From NCBI GenBank assembly GCA_023229645.1, contig JALNYU010000003.1, forward strand, positions 186,001 to 250,000: 64,000 bases of DNA, written 5' to 3'. The position numbers were made by a program, and so were the translations under genes. Within the stretch, counting starts at the first letter, position 1, and each line of letters starts with the position of its first letter. Origin of the DNA: Nevskia sp. (GTDB taxonomy: Bacteria; Pseudomonadota; Gammaproteobacteria; Nevskiales; Nevskiaceae). The notes under the pieces were generated by a model, which was not told where the DNA came from, did not search any database, and was given only the letters and a program-made list of their open reading frames with translations. This document shows, piece by piece, positions 16,674 to 24,563 of this stretch.

Positions 16674-17828
16674 GTGACCCCTATCCAAATCCCCAACAAG
16701 CTGCCGGATGTCGGCACCACGATTTTTGCCGTGATGACGCAGCTAGCCCAAGCGCACGGCGCGATCAACCTCGGCCAAGGCTTCCCTGATTTTGATCCGC
16801 CGCTGGCCTTGCAGCAGGCGCTGACGCAGGCGATGGTGGACGGCCGCAATCAATATCCGCCGGAAGCCGGCATCCTCGCGCTGCGCCAGCAGATCGCGCT
16901 GAAAAGCGAGCGGCTCTACGGCCGGCAGGTGAACCCGGATACCGATATCACGATCACCGCTGGCGCGACGGAAGCGCTATTTCTAGCTATTTCGTCCGCT
17001 GTGCAAGCCGGCGACGAAGCCATCGTGCTCGACCCCTGCTACGACGCCTACGTGCCGATGCTGCAGCTGCAAAACGCCCGCGTGTTGCGGGTGCCGCTGC
17101 GGTTGCCGGATTTCAGCGTTGACTGGCAGCGCGTACGCGACGCCGTAACGGCAAAAACGCGGCTGATCATCGTCAACACGCCGCATAACCCGAGCGGCGC
17201 CGTGTTCAGCCCGGCGGACTGGGATGCGCTGGCGGTGATCATCCGGGATCGCAACATCGTCGTGATCTCGGATGAGGTTTACGAGCATCTCGTGTTTGAT
17301 GGCGGCGCCCATCACAGCGTGTTGCGCCACCCCGAGCTGGCCGAGCGCAGCTACGTACTCAGCTCGCTGGGCAAAACCTATCACTGCACCGGCTGGCGCG
17401 CGGGTTACTGCATCGCGCCGCCAGCGTTGAGTGCTCAGTTTCACAAGCTGCATCAATTCACCAGCTACAGCGCGTTCGGGCCGGCGCAATGGGCGTTCGC
17501 CGATGCGCTGGCGCGTGCGCCGGAACACTATCTTCAGCTGCCAGCGTTTTATCAGGCTAGCCGGGATCGCTTCCGGGCACTCTTGCAAGGCTCGCGATTC
17601 AAGCTGCTCGATGTCCCCGGCGGCTTTTTCCAGATCGTCGACTACTCGGCGATTCGCGATATCGACGACCGCAGCTTCAGCGAATGGCTGGTGCGCGAAG
17701 GCGGCGTCGCCGCGATTCCGCTATCGGCGTTTTACGAAACCCCGCCAGACGCGCGGCTGTTGCGTTTATGCTTCGCCAAGCGCGATGCCACACTCGTCGC
17801 CGCAGCCGAGCGCCTCTGCCGACTGTGA
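16674..17828 (+). CDS. PLP-dependent aminotransferase, methionine aminotransferase-like (YbdL/MtnE type)
   Basis: A 384-residue fold-type I aminotransferase. The N-terminal KLPDVGTTIFAVM and LGQGFPDFDPP are typical of the YbdL/kynurenine aminotransferase group. NTPHNPSGAVF near residue 165 contributes Asn and the PLP-phosphate contacts, and SSLGKTYHCTGWRAGYC near 228 holds the Schiff-base lysine; the terminal Arg for the carboxylate lies in RLLRLCF. It would convert the 2-oxo acid of methionine, or another aromatic or sulfur amino acid, by transamination in the cytoplasm. I chose GTG at 16674, because it gives the family N-terminus; a TTG at 16644 lies in the same frame. It begins 44 bp after the repeat composite, so its promoter may lie in or beside the repeat. 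Confidence 0.88.
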   Translation: MTPIQIPNKLPDVGTTIFAVMTQLAQAHGAINLGQGFPDFDPPLALQQALTQAMVDGRNQYPPEAGILALRQQIALKSERLYGRQVNPDTDITITAGATEALFLAISSAVQAGDEAIVLDPCYDAYVPMLQLQNARVLRVPLRLPDFSVDWQRVRDAVTAKTRLIIVNTPHNPSGAVFSPADWDALAVIIRDRNIVVISDEVYEHLVFDGGAHHSVLRHPELAERSYVLSSLGKTYHCTGWRAGYCIAPPALSAQFHKLHQFTSYSAFGPAQWAFADALARAPEHYLQLPAFYQASRDRFRALLQGSRFKLLDVPGGFFQIVDYSAIRDIDDRSFSEWLVREGGVAAIPLSAFYETPPDARLLRLCFAKRDATLVAAAERLCRL

Positions 17829-17855
17829 GGCGCGCCGCCCACCTCGGAGATTGCG

Positions 17856-18938
17856 ATGCCGCCAAGCCCGCCCGAAACCCTGCCGCGCAAAGGCCGCGGC
17901 GCCGGCTCGAACGGCGCCGGGCGGTTTGAAGCGACAACGCGCGTCGCCGTTGATGACGGCTGGGGCAGCCTAGAAGCCGAGCCGGTCAAGCTCGAAACCA
18001 TCGTCCGCGCCGTCGTCGCGAAGTCGATCATCAGCCGCAATAACTCGCCGGATATCCCGTTTGAGCAGTCGATCAACCCGTATTACGGCTGCGAGCACGG
18101 CTGCATTTACTGCTACGCCCGGCCCAGTCACGGTTATTTAAATTTATCGCCGGGGCTCGATTTCGAAACCCGGCTGTTTTACAAGCCAAACGCCGCCGAA
18201 CTGCTGGACGCCGAATTGCGCCGCCCCGGTTACCGCGTTTCGCCGATCGCGCTCGGCGCCAACACTGATCCGTACCAGCCAATCGAGCGCGAGCATCGCG
18301 TGACGCGCGGCATACTCGAAGTCTTGGCGCGGTTTCGGCATCCAGTCAGCATCGTCACGAAAGGGGTACTGATCGAGCGCGACCTCGATCTTCTGGCGGC
18401 GATGGCGCGCGACAATCTCGTGCACGTCGGCATCACGCTGACCACGCTCGATCCGGCGCTGAAACGTACCCTGGAGCCGCGCGCCGCCGCACCCGCTGCG
18501 AGGCTGCGCGTGATGCGCCAACTCGCGGACGTCGGCGTCCCGGTGCGGGTGATGTTTTCACCGGTAATCCCCTTCGTCAACGATGCCGAACTGGAGCGCG
18601 CGCTTGAAGCCGGCGCCGAGGCCGGCGCGCACGCGGCGAGCTATATCCTGCTACGGCTACCGCACGAAGTGAAAGACTTATTCCGTGAATGGCTAGACGC
18701 GCACCTGCCGCTGAAAGCCGAGCACGTCATGAGCCTGATCAACCAAAGCCGCGGCGGCAAAGACTACGACGCCGCCTGGGGCACGCGGATGCGCGGCAGC
18801 GGCAACTTCGCTGACTTGATCGCCCAACGCTTCCGCCTCGCACGGCGGCGCCTGCGCTTAGACCAAGCCCGCAGCGGCTACAACCTCGACCTGTTCCGCG
18901 TACCACCGAAAGCGGGGGATCAGCTCGGTTTGTTTTAA
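17856..18938 (+). CDS. PA0069-family radical SAM protein
   Basis: A 360-residue radical SAM protein of the PA0069/SplB-like family. The cluster motif YYGCEHGCIYCYARPSH near residue 72 contains CxxxCxxC for the 4Fe-4S centre that cleaves S-adenosylmethionine; GANTDPYQPIER near 130 and the AAA-rich barrel strands follow as usual. Family members are widespread in proteobacteria and are called spore-photoproduct-lyase-like, but no reaction is known. The N-terminal 45 residues are low-complexity (KGRGAGSNGAGRF), a stretch found in the family (RGRGA). It starts 27 bp after the aminotransferase stop on the same strand, so the two may be one transcript. Length is normal. Confidence 0.9.
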   Translation: MPPSPPETLPRKGRGAGSNGAGRFEATTRVAVDDGWGSLEAEPVKLETIVRAVVAKSIISRNNSPDIPFEQSINPYYGCEHGCIYCYARPSHGYLNLSPGLDFETRLFYKPNAAELLDAELRRPGYRVSPIALGANTDPYQPIEREHRVTRGILEVLARFRHPVSIVTKGVLIERDLDLLAAMARDNLVHVGITLTTLDPALKRTLEPRAAAPAARLRVMRQLADVGVPVRVMFSPVIPFVNDAELERALEAGAEAGAHAASYILLRLPHEVKDLFREWLDAHLPLKAEHVMSLINQSRGGKDYDAAWGTRMRGSGNFADLIAQRFRLARRRLRLDQARSGYNLDLFRVPPKAGDQLGLF

Positions 18939-18982
18939 CCTGCGGAACGCGACCATCGAAGCGAGGGCGCCAGCTAGCCGCG

Positions 18983-19390
18983 TCATGAAGGCGCTAGCTT
19001 TAGTAGCGCTGGCAGCACAACCGCGTCCCTGACAAAAGCGAATGCGGAATATCCGGCCACCAAGGTGACCAACGTACTCTCTGGCCGGCCGTTGAAGGCG
19101 AGCAAAACTAGAGCGCAGGCAAACAGCCAGAGAAGATAAATGGAATACTTTCCAGACGGGGTGCTCCGCAGCACGCGCCGTACCTGCATCGCCGTATTAG
19201 CAGCGACCAAATCCTGGGCAGTTCCCGCAACTGCCCGAAGTTGCAAAAGACCCGCAATCCCGCCGGTAATGACAGCAAGGTATATGATGGCGAGCGGTTT
19301 GGACTGCGAAAAGACAAGCGATACAACTAGCGCCGCTAGCCACAAGACTAGCAGCCCCATCGCTACCTTCGGTTGTAGTGTCTTGTGCAT
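18983..19390 (-). CDS. Hypothetical four-helix membrane protein
   Basis: A 135-residue protein with four hydrophobic helices, roughly at residues 8-28, 32-50, 82-100 and 105-125, and a short basic loop (QVRRVLRS) between the second and third. I do not recognise a family. It is the first of three small minus-strand genes (18983-20616) that encode membrane or membrane-anchored proteins of unknown function, in a lower-GC stretch between the PA0069-type gene and parC. The ATG at 19390 has no clear ribosome-binding site, so the start is uncertain. The reading frame is supported by the regular pattern of hydrophobic segments, more than chance would give. Confidence 0.55.
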   Translation of the reverse strand: MHKTLQPKVAMGLLVLWLAALVVSLVFSQSKPLAIIYLAVITGGIAGLLQLRAVAGTAQDLVAANTAMQVRRVLRSTPSGKYSIYLLWLFACALVLLAFNGRPESTLVTLVAGYSAFAFVRDAVVLPALLKLAPS

Positions 19391-19574
19391 GGTGATCAGT
19401 GCAAATTAGACATCGTTTCGGTGGAATTACTTGCTTATATCTGAGTACCGCCAAGCGTGGATGGCCGCGCGCTATCGATTCGCTCATTCAATCGATGCTC
19501 AACGTCACGCAGATGGCCCCATTGACGACCCGCATGGGCTTCGCATGTACGAAAAGAAATTTTCATGATGCCTA

Positions 19575-20012
19575 TTACGCAAGTTGAGAGGCGTAAATGC
19601 TTAGCGCATTAGCAGAAGTCCAATGCCGAACGCTGACTCGCTCGCCTGAGAATGCAGCCAAACCGTAGCTAAATAAGAGTAGCAAGACGAAACCCAGCGC
19701 CTTCATGCTTGCGAGACCGGCTTGACGCAACGGCAGGAAGCGAAAAAAGTAGTAGAGCAGACCCAATGGCGGTACCAACCCGCATAGCGCAGGTGCCGAC
19801 CCAGGCGAGATTCCACGCTCGGTCGCATCGGCTTTGCACCATGCAAAAAGGCAGATTGCGATGCAAACCGCAAACACAAGGTCAAAGGAGCCGTGGCCGC
19901 TTACCGGCGGCCCGAAGCTAGATGCAAGAAAGCCAAAAGCAGAAAAGACCACCCAAAGCGCAATCAGTAATTTCCGCGACCGCTTCATCATGATGCTCAA
20001 AACGCGTGACAT
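19575..20012 (-). CDS. Hypothetical four-helix membrane protein
   Basis: A 145-residue protein with about four hydrophobic helices: LLIALWVVFSAFGFLASSF, LVFAVCIAICLFAWC, ALCGLVPPLGLLYYFF and ALGFVLLLLFSYGLAAF. I chose the ATG at 20012, which has GGAAGA seven bases upstream; the frame is open to 20072, but the added residues are charged and unlikely. The sequence FAWCKADATERGI, with a small polar loop between helices 2 and 3, followed by Pro-rich helix starts, resembles small membrane proteins common in Xanthomonadales-type genomes; no function is known. No partner gene gives a clue other than the two similar orphans on either side. Confidence 0.6.
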   Translation of the reverse strand: MSRVLSIMMKRSRKLLIALWVVFSAFGFLASSFGPPVSGHGSFDLVFAVCIAICLFAWCKADATERGISPGSAPALCGLVPPLGLLYYFFRFLPLRQAGLASMKALGFVLLLLFSYGLAAFSGERVSVRHWTSANALSIYASQLA

Positions 20013-20187
20013 AGGTTCTTCCGTAAACTCCTTTTGCCGTCGCTTTGGCCGATTTCCCTGCTTCGCCAGCACAATCGGCTAGAGTGAATAAGGGATAACC
20101 CGTGAACGTGTATCAACCAACAACGGAACAATTGCATGTTCTTTCGTAACGTCGAGCTTCTAAGTTAAACCTCCGGCCGCGTCTTCC

Positions 20188-20616
20188 TTATGGCCGGTCG
20201 GCTTGAGCGCTTGGTCGACTGGCGCTTTTTACTGCCGTAGCCAGGCCTAATGCCTCTTGGACAGCGCTGTTCACAGCCTGATCTTTGGGGGCATACCCGG
20301 ATAATTTCCTTGCTTGTTTTTCAATGCCGATAGCTTGAACTGTGCTTGTACCGAAGACTGCTTCCTGACCTGATAAAGCACCAACAGAAATGAGGTCACC
20401 ATCTAGCAGTGTTTCCAGAAGAGCCGTGGCTTCCTCGACGCGACCGGCACGTAGATGCCCGAGAACGGCGACCTTTGTGACTATGTCCGCTTCCGTTCTG
20501 ACAACAAGGCTATGGTTTGTAAATTGTTTGTCGAACGCTAACCAGAACCAAGATGCAGCCCCGCCTCCAATAAGCAGGAAAGTAAATGCCAATATTGCGA
20601 GCCTGGCTTTGTTCAT
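20188..20616 (-). CDS. Hypothetical membrane-anchored protein
   Basis: A 142-residue protein with one N-terminal membrane helix (LAILAFTFLLIGGGAASWFWLAF) and a soluble, mostly helical domain that should face the periplasm. The ATG at 20616 is chosen because the helix begins four residues later; an upstream ATG at 20652 in frame is possible. The domain has VLGHLRAGRVEEATALLETLLDGDL, which looks like one TPR-type helix pair. No family is recognised. It is the most upstream of three small orphan genes on the minus strand and is preceded by a 586-bp region without a gene. Confidence 0.6.
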   Translation of the reverse strand: MNKARLAILAFTFLLIGGGAASWFWLAFDKQFTNHSLVVRTEADIVTKVAVLGHLRAGRVEEATALLETLLDGDLISVGALSGQEAVFGTSTVQAIGIEKQARKLSGYAPKDQAVNSAVQEALGLATAVKSASRPSAQADRP

Positions 20617-21202
20617 TGAGCCGCCCAAAATAACGTATCGAAAATTTCGCATGAATAACTATTGATTGATGCTGTGCGCGGTTCAGTTCTCAGCTTCGCC
20701 GAGTGTTGCTTAGAATTCAACTGTATTGGTTGCTTGGGTACGAAGATCTCGTGCCAGTAACCAGCGGACTTCGTGCGATAACCGCGAATAACGATCAATG
20801 GTCAGATCGATGTTCGCGATTGCGTCTTTATGTTGTTACGCCAGCAGAGTCATCGCTCGTATGGCGTGTGGGCGTGCAGAGCGTTTCTGCTTGCTGCGAC
20901 GATGCCTGTAACCGCAACGGGGCTAATTCGGCGCTACGCCTACTTCGTGCGCCACAATAAGCCGAGCATCCTGCCTAGCGATTAACCGCCTTAACGCGAA
21001 AATGCCGCTAACGGCGGGCAAAATGCTTCGAAACGCCCACAGCGTGCTCTGAACCCGATACGATACGCAGCCGTAAAACCGCCATGGCGCAAGCCATTGC
21101 GCCGGTTGTGCTGGCGCAACGTTGGCGCGCTGGGCCGCAACTCCGCACGCCGCCGCTGGCCGCCGGGCCTCGTAATTACCGCATCGACACCGCATCTGAC
21201 GA
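20617..21202. other. Intergenic region, 586 bp, no supported gene
   Basis: It is the region upstream of parC (plus) and of the small membrane-anchored gene (minus), so it should hold both promoters. A frame at 20703-20960 (plus) and one at 20923-21243 (minus) are open, but show neither a ribosome-binding site nor a recognisable product. From about 20900 on, the base composition returns to the high GC of parC. No RNA gene is visible. Confidence 0.5.
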
Positions 21203-23458
21203 ATGACTGAACCGCTCGAAACCGAACGCCTGCCGCTACGCATTTTTGCCGAGAAGGCGTATCTCGACTACTCGATGTACGTGGTGCTGGACCGCGCGCT
21301 GCCGAACATCGCCGACGGCCTGAAGCCGGTACAGCGGCGCATTATTTATGCGATGTCCGAGCTGGGCTTGAGCGCGGCGAGCAAGCCGAAGAAGTCGGCG
21401 CGTACGGTGGGCGATGTCATCGGCAAGTTCCATCCGCATGGCGATAGCGCCTGTTATGAAGCGATGGTGACGATGGCGCAGCCGTTTTCGTATCGCTACC
21501 CGTTGGTCGATGGCCAAGGCAACTGGGGTTCGGCGGACGATCCGAAAAGCTTCGCGGCGATGCGCTACACCGAGGCCAAGCTGACGCCGTACGCGGCCAC
21601 ACTGCTGGCCGAGCTGGAGATGGGTACGTCGGATTGGGTGCCGAATTTCGATGGCACGCTATCGGAACCGAAACTGCTGCCGGCGCGGCTGCCGAATATC
21701 TTGGTGAACGGCACCACCGGCATCGCGGTTGGCATGGCCACCGATATTCCGCCACACAATCTGCGTGAATTGGCGGCGGCCTGCCAGTTGCTGTTGAAGA
21801 ACCCGGCGACGACGTTCGACGACATCACCAAAGTGCTGCCGGGGCCGGATTTCCCAACCGGCTGCGAAATCATCAGCGATGCCACCGAGCTGCGGAAGCT
21901 TTACGCCACCGGCAACGGCATGGTGCGCACGCGCGCCCGTTGGATGCGTGAGGAAGACGGCCCGAACGGCATGCAGATCATCGTCACGCATCTGCCGCAT
22001 CAAGTTTCGCCGGCCAAGATTCAGGAGCAGATCGCCGATCAGATGCGGGCCAAGAAGCTGCCGCTGGTCGATGATTTACGCGATGAATCCGATCACGAAA
22101 ACCCGGTGCGGATTGTCATTATTCCGCGCTCGAATCGGATTGATGTTGAAGCGCTGATGGCGCATTTGTTCGCGACGACCGATCTGGAAAAATCGGTGCG
22201 TGTGAACCTGAACATGATCGGTCTCGACGGCCGGCCGCGGGTTAAAAACCTGCTGGAAATTCTCAGCGAATGGCTGGTTTATCGCGTCGCCACGGTGCGC
22301 CGGCGGCTCGAACACCGGCTGCAGAAAGTCAACGAGCGCCTGCATATTCTCGATGGCTTGTTGATCGCGTTTCTGAACATTGATGAAGTGATTCGCATCA
22401 TCCGTTTCGAGGATGACCCGCACGCGGAGTTGATGGCGCGCTTCGGCCTTTCTGATCTGCAAGCCACTGCGATTCTCGATCTGCGTCTGCGGCACCTGCA
22501 GAAAATCGAGGAAATGCAGATCCGCGGCGAGCAGGAAGCGCTGGCAGCGGAACGCGCGAAACTCGAAGACTTGTTGTCGTCCGAAGCCAAGCTGAAAAAG
22601 CTGGTGGGCAAGGAAATCGACGAAGACGCCAAGAAGTACGGCGATGATCGCCGCTGCCCGTTGGTTGCGCGCGCCGCCGCGGTAGCGTTTGAGGCTACCG
22701 AAATTCTGCCGAGCGATCCGATTACCGTAGTGTTGTCGAAAGCCGGCTGGATACGCGCCGGTAAAGGCCACGACGTTGATGTCACCGGCCTGAGCTACAA
22801 AGCCGGCGATGAATTCCTGTGTTCGGTGGCCGGGCGTACCAATCAGCTGCTGATTTTGCTCGATTCAAAAGGCCGCGCTTACACCCTGAACCCGCGCGAG
22901 TTGCCATCCGCGCGTTCGCAGGGCGAGCCGGTGACGACACGCCTGGACTTGCAAGATGGCGCTAGCATCGTCGCGATGCTGGCCGGCGAAGGCGGCGATA
23001 AATACGTGCTCGCCGGCAGCGATGGCTATGGTTTCGTCGCCAAGCTTGACGATCTGCAAGGCCGCAATCGGGCCGGCAAGGCGGCGCTGACGCTAGAAGG
23101 CAAGCCGCTGGCGCCGATGGCGACGCGTTTCGGCGCGGAGGATCGTCTGGCCGTCGCGACAGCCGAAGGCCGGCTGCTGATTTTCCCGGTAAGCGAGTTG
23201 CCGGAGTTGGCGAAGGGCAAGGGCAATAAGCTGATCACGCTGAAAGGCGAGGATAGGATCGTCGCTGCGGCGCTGCTGCCGCCGGGCGCTTTGCTGGAAG
23301 TCACCAGCTTGAAACGCACGCTGACGCTGAAAGCTGGTGATATCGCCAGTTATGTCGCGGCGCGCGGTTCGCGCGGCAATCCGCTGCCGCGGGGTTACCA
23401 GCGTGTCGACGGCATGGCCGCATTGCCGGGCGGCAAGACCGCCGACGTGGGGGCTTGA
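21203..23458 (+). CDS. parC: DNA topoisomerase IV subunit A
   Basis: A 751-residue ParC, the DNA-breaking subunit that with ParE separates linked daughter chromosomes. The N-terminal part DYSMYVVLDRALPNIADGLKP begins near residue 21, the QRDR stretch FHPHGDSACYEAM near 75 keeps Ser and Glu at the positions whose changes give quinolone resistance, and AMRYTEAKL near 120 holds the catalytic tyrosine. The C-terminal domain from about 500 has beta-pinwheel blades (AYTLNPRELPSARSQGEP, GYGFVAKLDDLQGRNRAGK). Length and the lack of a GyrA box separate it from GyrA. No parE lies next to it. The start ATG at 21203 lacks a strong SD but matches the family start. Confidence 0.95.
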   Translation: MTEPLETERLPLRIFAEKAYLDYSMYVVLDRALPNIADGLKPVQRRIIYAMSELGLSAASKPKKSARTVGDVIGKFHPHGDSACYEAMVTMAQPFSYRYPLVDGQGNWGSADDPKSFAAMRYTEAKLTPYAATLLAELEMGTSDWVPNFDGTLSEPKLLPARLPNILVNGTTGIAVGMATDIPPHNLRELAAACQLLLKNPATTFDDITKVLPGPDFPTGCEIISDATELRKLYATGNGMVRTRARWMREEDGPNGMQIIVTHLPHQVSPAKIQEQIADQMRAKKLPLVDDLRDESDHENPVRIVIIPRSNRIDVEALMAHLFATTDLEKSVRVNLNMIGLDGRPRVKNLLEILSEWLVYRVATVRRRLEHRLQKVNERLHILDGLLIAFLNIDEVIRIIRFEDDPHAELMARFGLSDLQATAILDLRLRHLQKIEEMQIRGEQEALAAERAKLEDLLSSEAKLKKLVGKEIDEDAKKYGDDRRCPLVARAAAVAFEATEILPSDPITVVLSKAGWIRAGKGHDVDVTGLSYKAGDEFLCSVAGRTNQLLILLDSKGRAYTLNPRELPSARSQGEPVTTRLDLQDGASIVAMLAGEGGDKYVLAGSDGYGFVAKLDDLQGRNRAGKAALTLEGKPLAPMATRFGAEDRLAVATAEGRLLIFPVSELPELAKGKGNKLITLKGEDRIVAAALLPPGALLEVTSLKRTLTLKAGDIASYVAARGSRGNPLPRGYQRVDGMAALPGGKTADVGA

Positions 23459-23487
23459 TTTTTAGCGCCGCGGGCAAATCTTGATCA

Positions 23488-23519
23488 GGTGCGCGTGCGC
23501 CAATGGCGTGGCGCGCACC
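23488..23519 (+). terminator. Hairpin between parC and htpX
   Basis: A GC-rich stem, GGTGCGCG at 23488-23495 and CGCGCACC at 23512-23519, with a second inner stem (TGCGCCA/TGGCGT). There is no T-run after it, so it is at best a weak terminator, pause or stability element between two genes on the same strand. Confidence 0.4.
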
Positions 23520-23554
23520 GTTAACGGCCCAATGACTGCTGTGGAAATTCACAA

Positions 23555-24430
23555 ATGAAACGTATACTTTTGTTTTTAGTGACTAATATCGCGGTTATGA
23601 TCGTGCTATCGATCGTCGCCAGCGTGTTCGGCGTCGACCGCTTCCTGACCCGCAATGGTTTAAACCTCGGCCAGTTGCTGGCGTTTTCGGCGATCTTCGG
23701 CATGGGCGGCGCGTTTATCTCGCTGGCGATGTCGAAAACGATCGCGAAAATGAGCACCGGCGCCCGCGTGATTACGCAGCCGTCCAGCGCTGCCGAAGCT
23801 TGGCTGCTGGCGACGGTTGAGCGGCAGGCGCGCACTGCCGGCATCCGCATGCCGGAAGTCGCGATTTACGACGGTCCGGAAATGAACGCGTTTGCAACCG
23901 GCATGAGCAAAAACAGCGCGCTGGTTGCGGTCTCCAGCGGCCTGTTACGGTCGATGAGTCAAGACGAAGTGGAAGCCGTGCTCGGCCACGAGATGAGCCA
24001 TGTCGCGAACGGCGATATGGTGACGCTGACGTTGATCCAAGGCGTCGTCAATACCTTCGTAATCTTCTTATCGCGTGTGGTTGGCTACCTTGTTGACGGC
24101 GCGCTGCGTCGTGGTGATGACGACCGTGGCGGCGTTGGCATCGGCTACTACATCACGTCGATGGTGATGCAGGTGGTGCTCGGCTTCGCAGCGACGATGA
24201 TCGTCTGCGCGTTCTCGCGCTGGCGCGAATTCCACGCCGATGCCGGCGGCGCGCATCTGGCTGGCAAGCGCAAAATGATCGCCGCATTGGAGCGTTTGAA
24301 GGCCGGCCATGAAGGCTCGACATTGCCGCAGGGCATGCAGGCGTTCGGTATTGCCGGCGGCGTCAAAAGCTTGTTTACAACGCATCCGCCGTTGGAAGTG
24401 CGCATCGAACGGCTGAAACAGGCTGCCTAA
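23555..24430 (+). CDS. htpX: Protease HtpX, membrane-embedded zinc metalloprotease
   Basis: A 291-residue integral membrane zinc protease of the M48 family. Two N-terminal helices (about 4-30 and 35-58) are followed by the active site VLGHEMSHVANGD near residue 140 (HExxH), two more helices, and the third zinc ligand Glu in WREFHADAGGA near 225. HtpX degrades damaged inner-membrane proteins together with FtsH and is usually induced by envelope stress. The ATG at 23555 gives the exact family N-terminus (KRILLFLVTNIAVM). It lies 96 bp behind parC; a hairpin between them suggests separate transcription. Length is typical. Confidence 0.96.
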   Translation: MKRILLFLVTNIAVMIVLSIVASVFGVDRFLTRNGLNLGQLLAFSAIFGMGGAFISLAMSKTIAKMSTGARVITQPSSAAEAWLLATVERQARTAGIRMPEVAIYDGPEMNAFATGMSKNSALVAVSSGLLRSMSQDEVEAVLGHEMSHVANGDMVTLTLIQGVVNTFVIFLSRVVGYLVDGALRRGDDDRGGVGIGYYITSMVMQVVLGFAATMIVCAFSRWREFHADAGGAHLAGKRKMIAALERLKAGHEGSTLPQGMQAFGIAGGVKSLFTTHPPLEVRIERLKQAA

Positions 24431-24505
24431 ATTTCTGGTTTTGAGCATTAAGCGCCATTTGCCAGGAAGAGGGCGCTTTCGAGCTGCGGCGTAGCGGCAG
24501 CAAAT

Positions 24506-24547
24506 AAAAAAAGCCGGCGCGGAGTAATCCGGCCGGTTTTTTTATGC
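24506..24547. terminator. Terminator between htpX and the FimX-like gene
   Basis: An imperfect GC-rich stem (GCCGGCGCGG against CCGGCCGG, with single-base bulges) flanked by AAAAAAA on the left and TTTTTTT on the right. It serves htpX on the plus strand and the convergent FimX-like gene on the minus strand. Confidence 0.85.
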
Positions 24548-24563
24548 GAGTTGGATGCCGACT

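Noticed and set aside
19391..20187. attC sites between the small membrane genes at 18.9-20.6 kb
   Set aside because: Only one chance match to a core site (GCTCAAC near 19500) and no paired inverse core or stem.
20703..20960. Plus-strand 85-codon frame upstream of parC
   Set aside because: Low-quality sequence with many Cys and Arg, no SD, and no resemblance to known proteins; the opposite frame is equally open.
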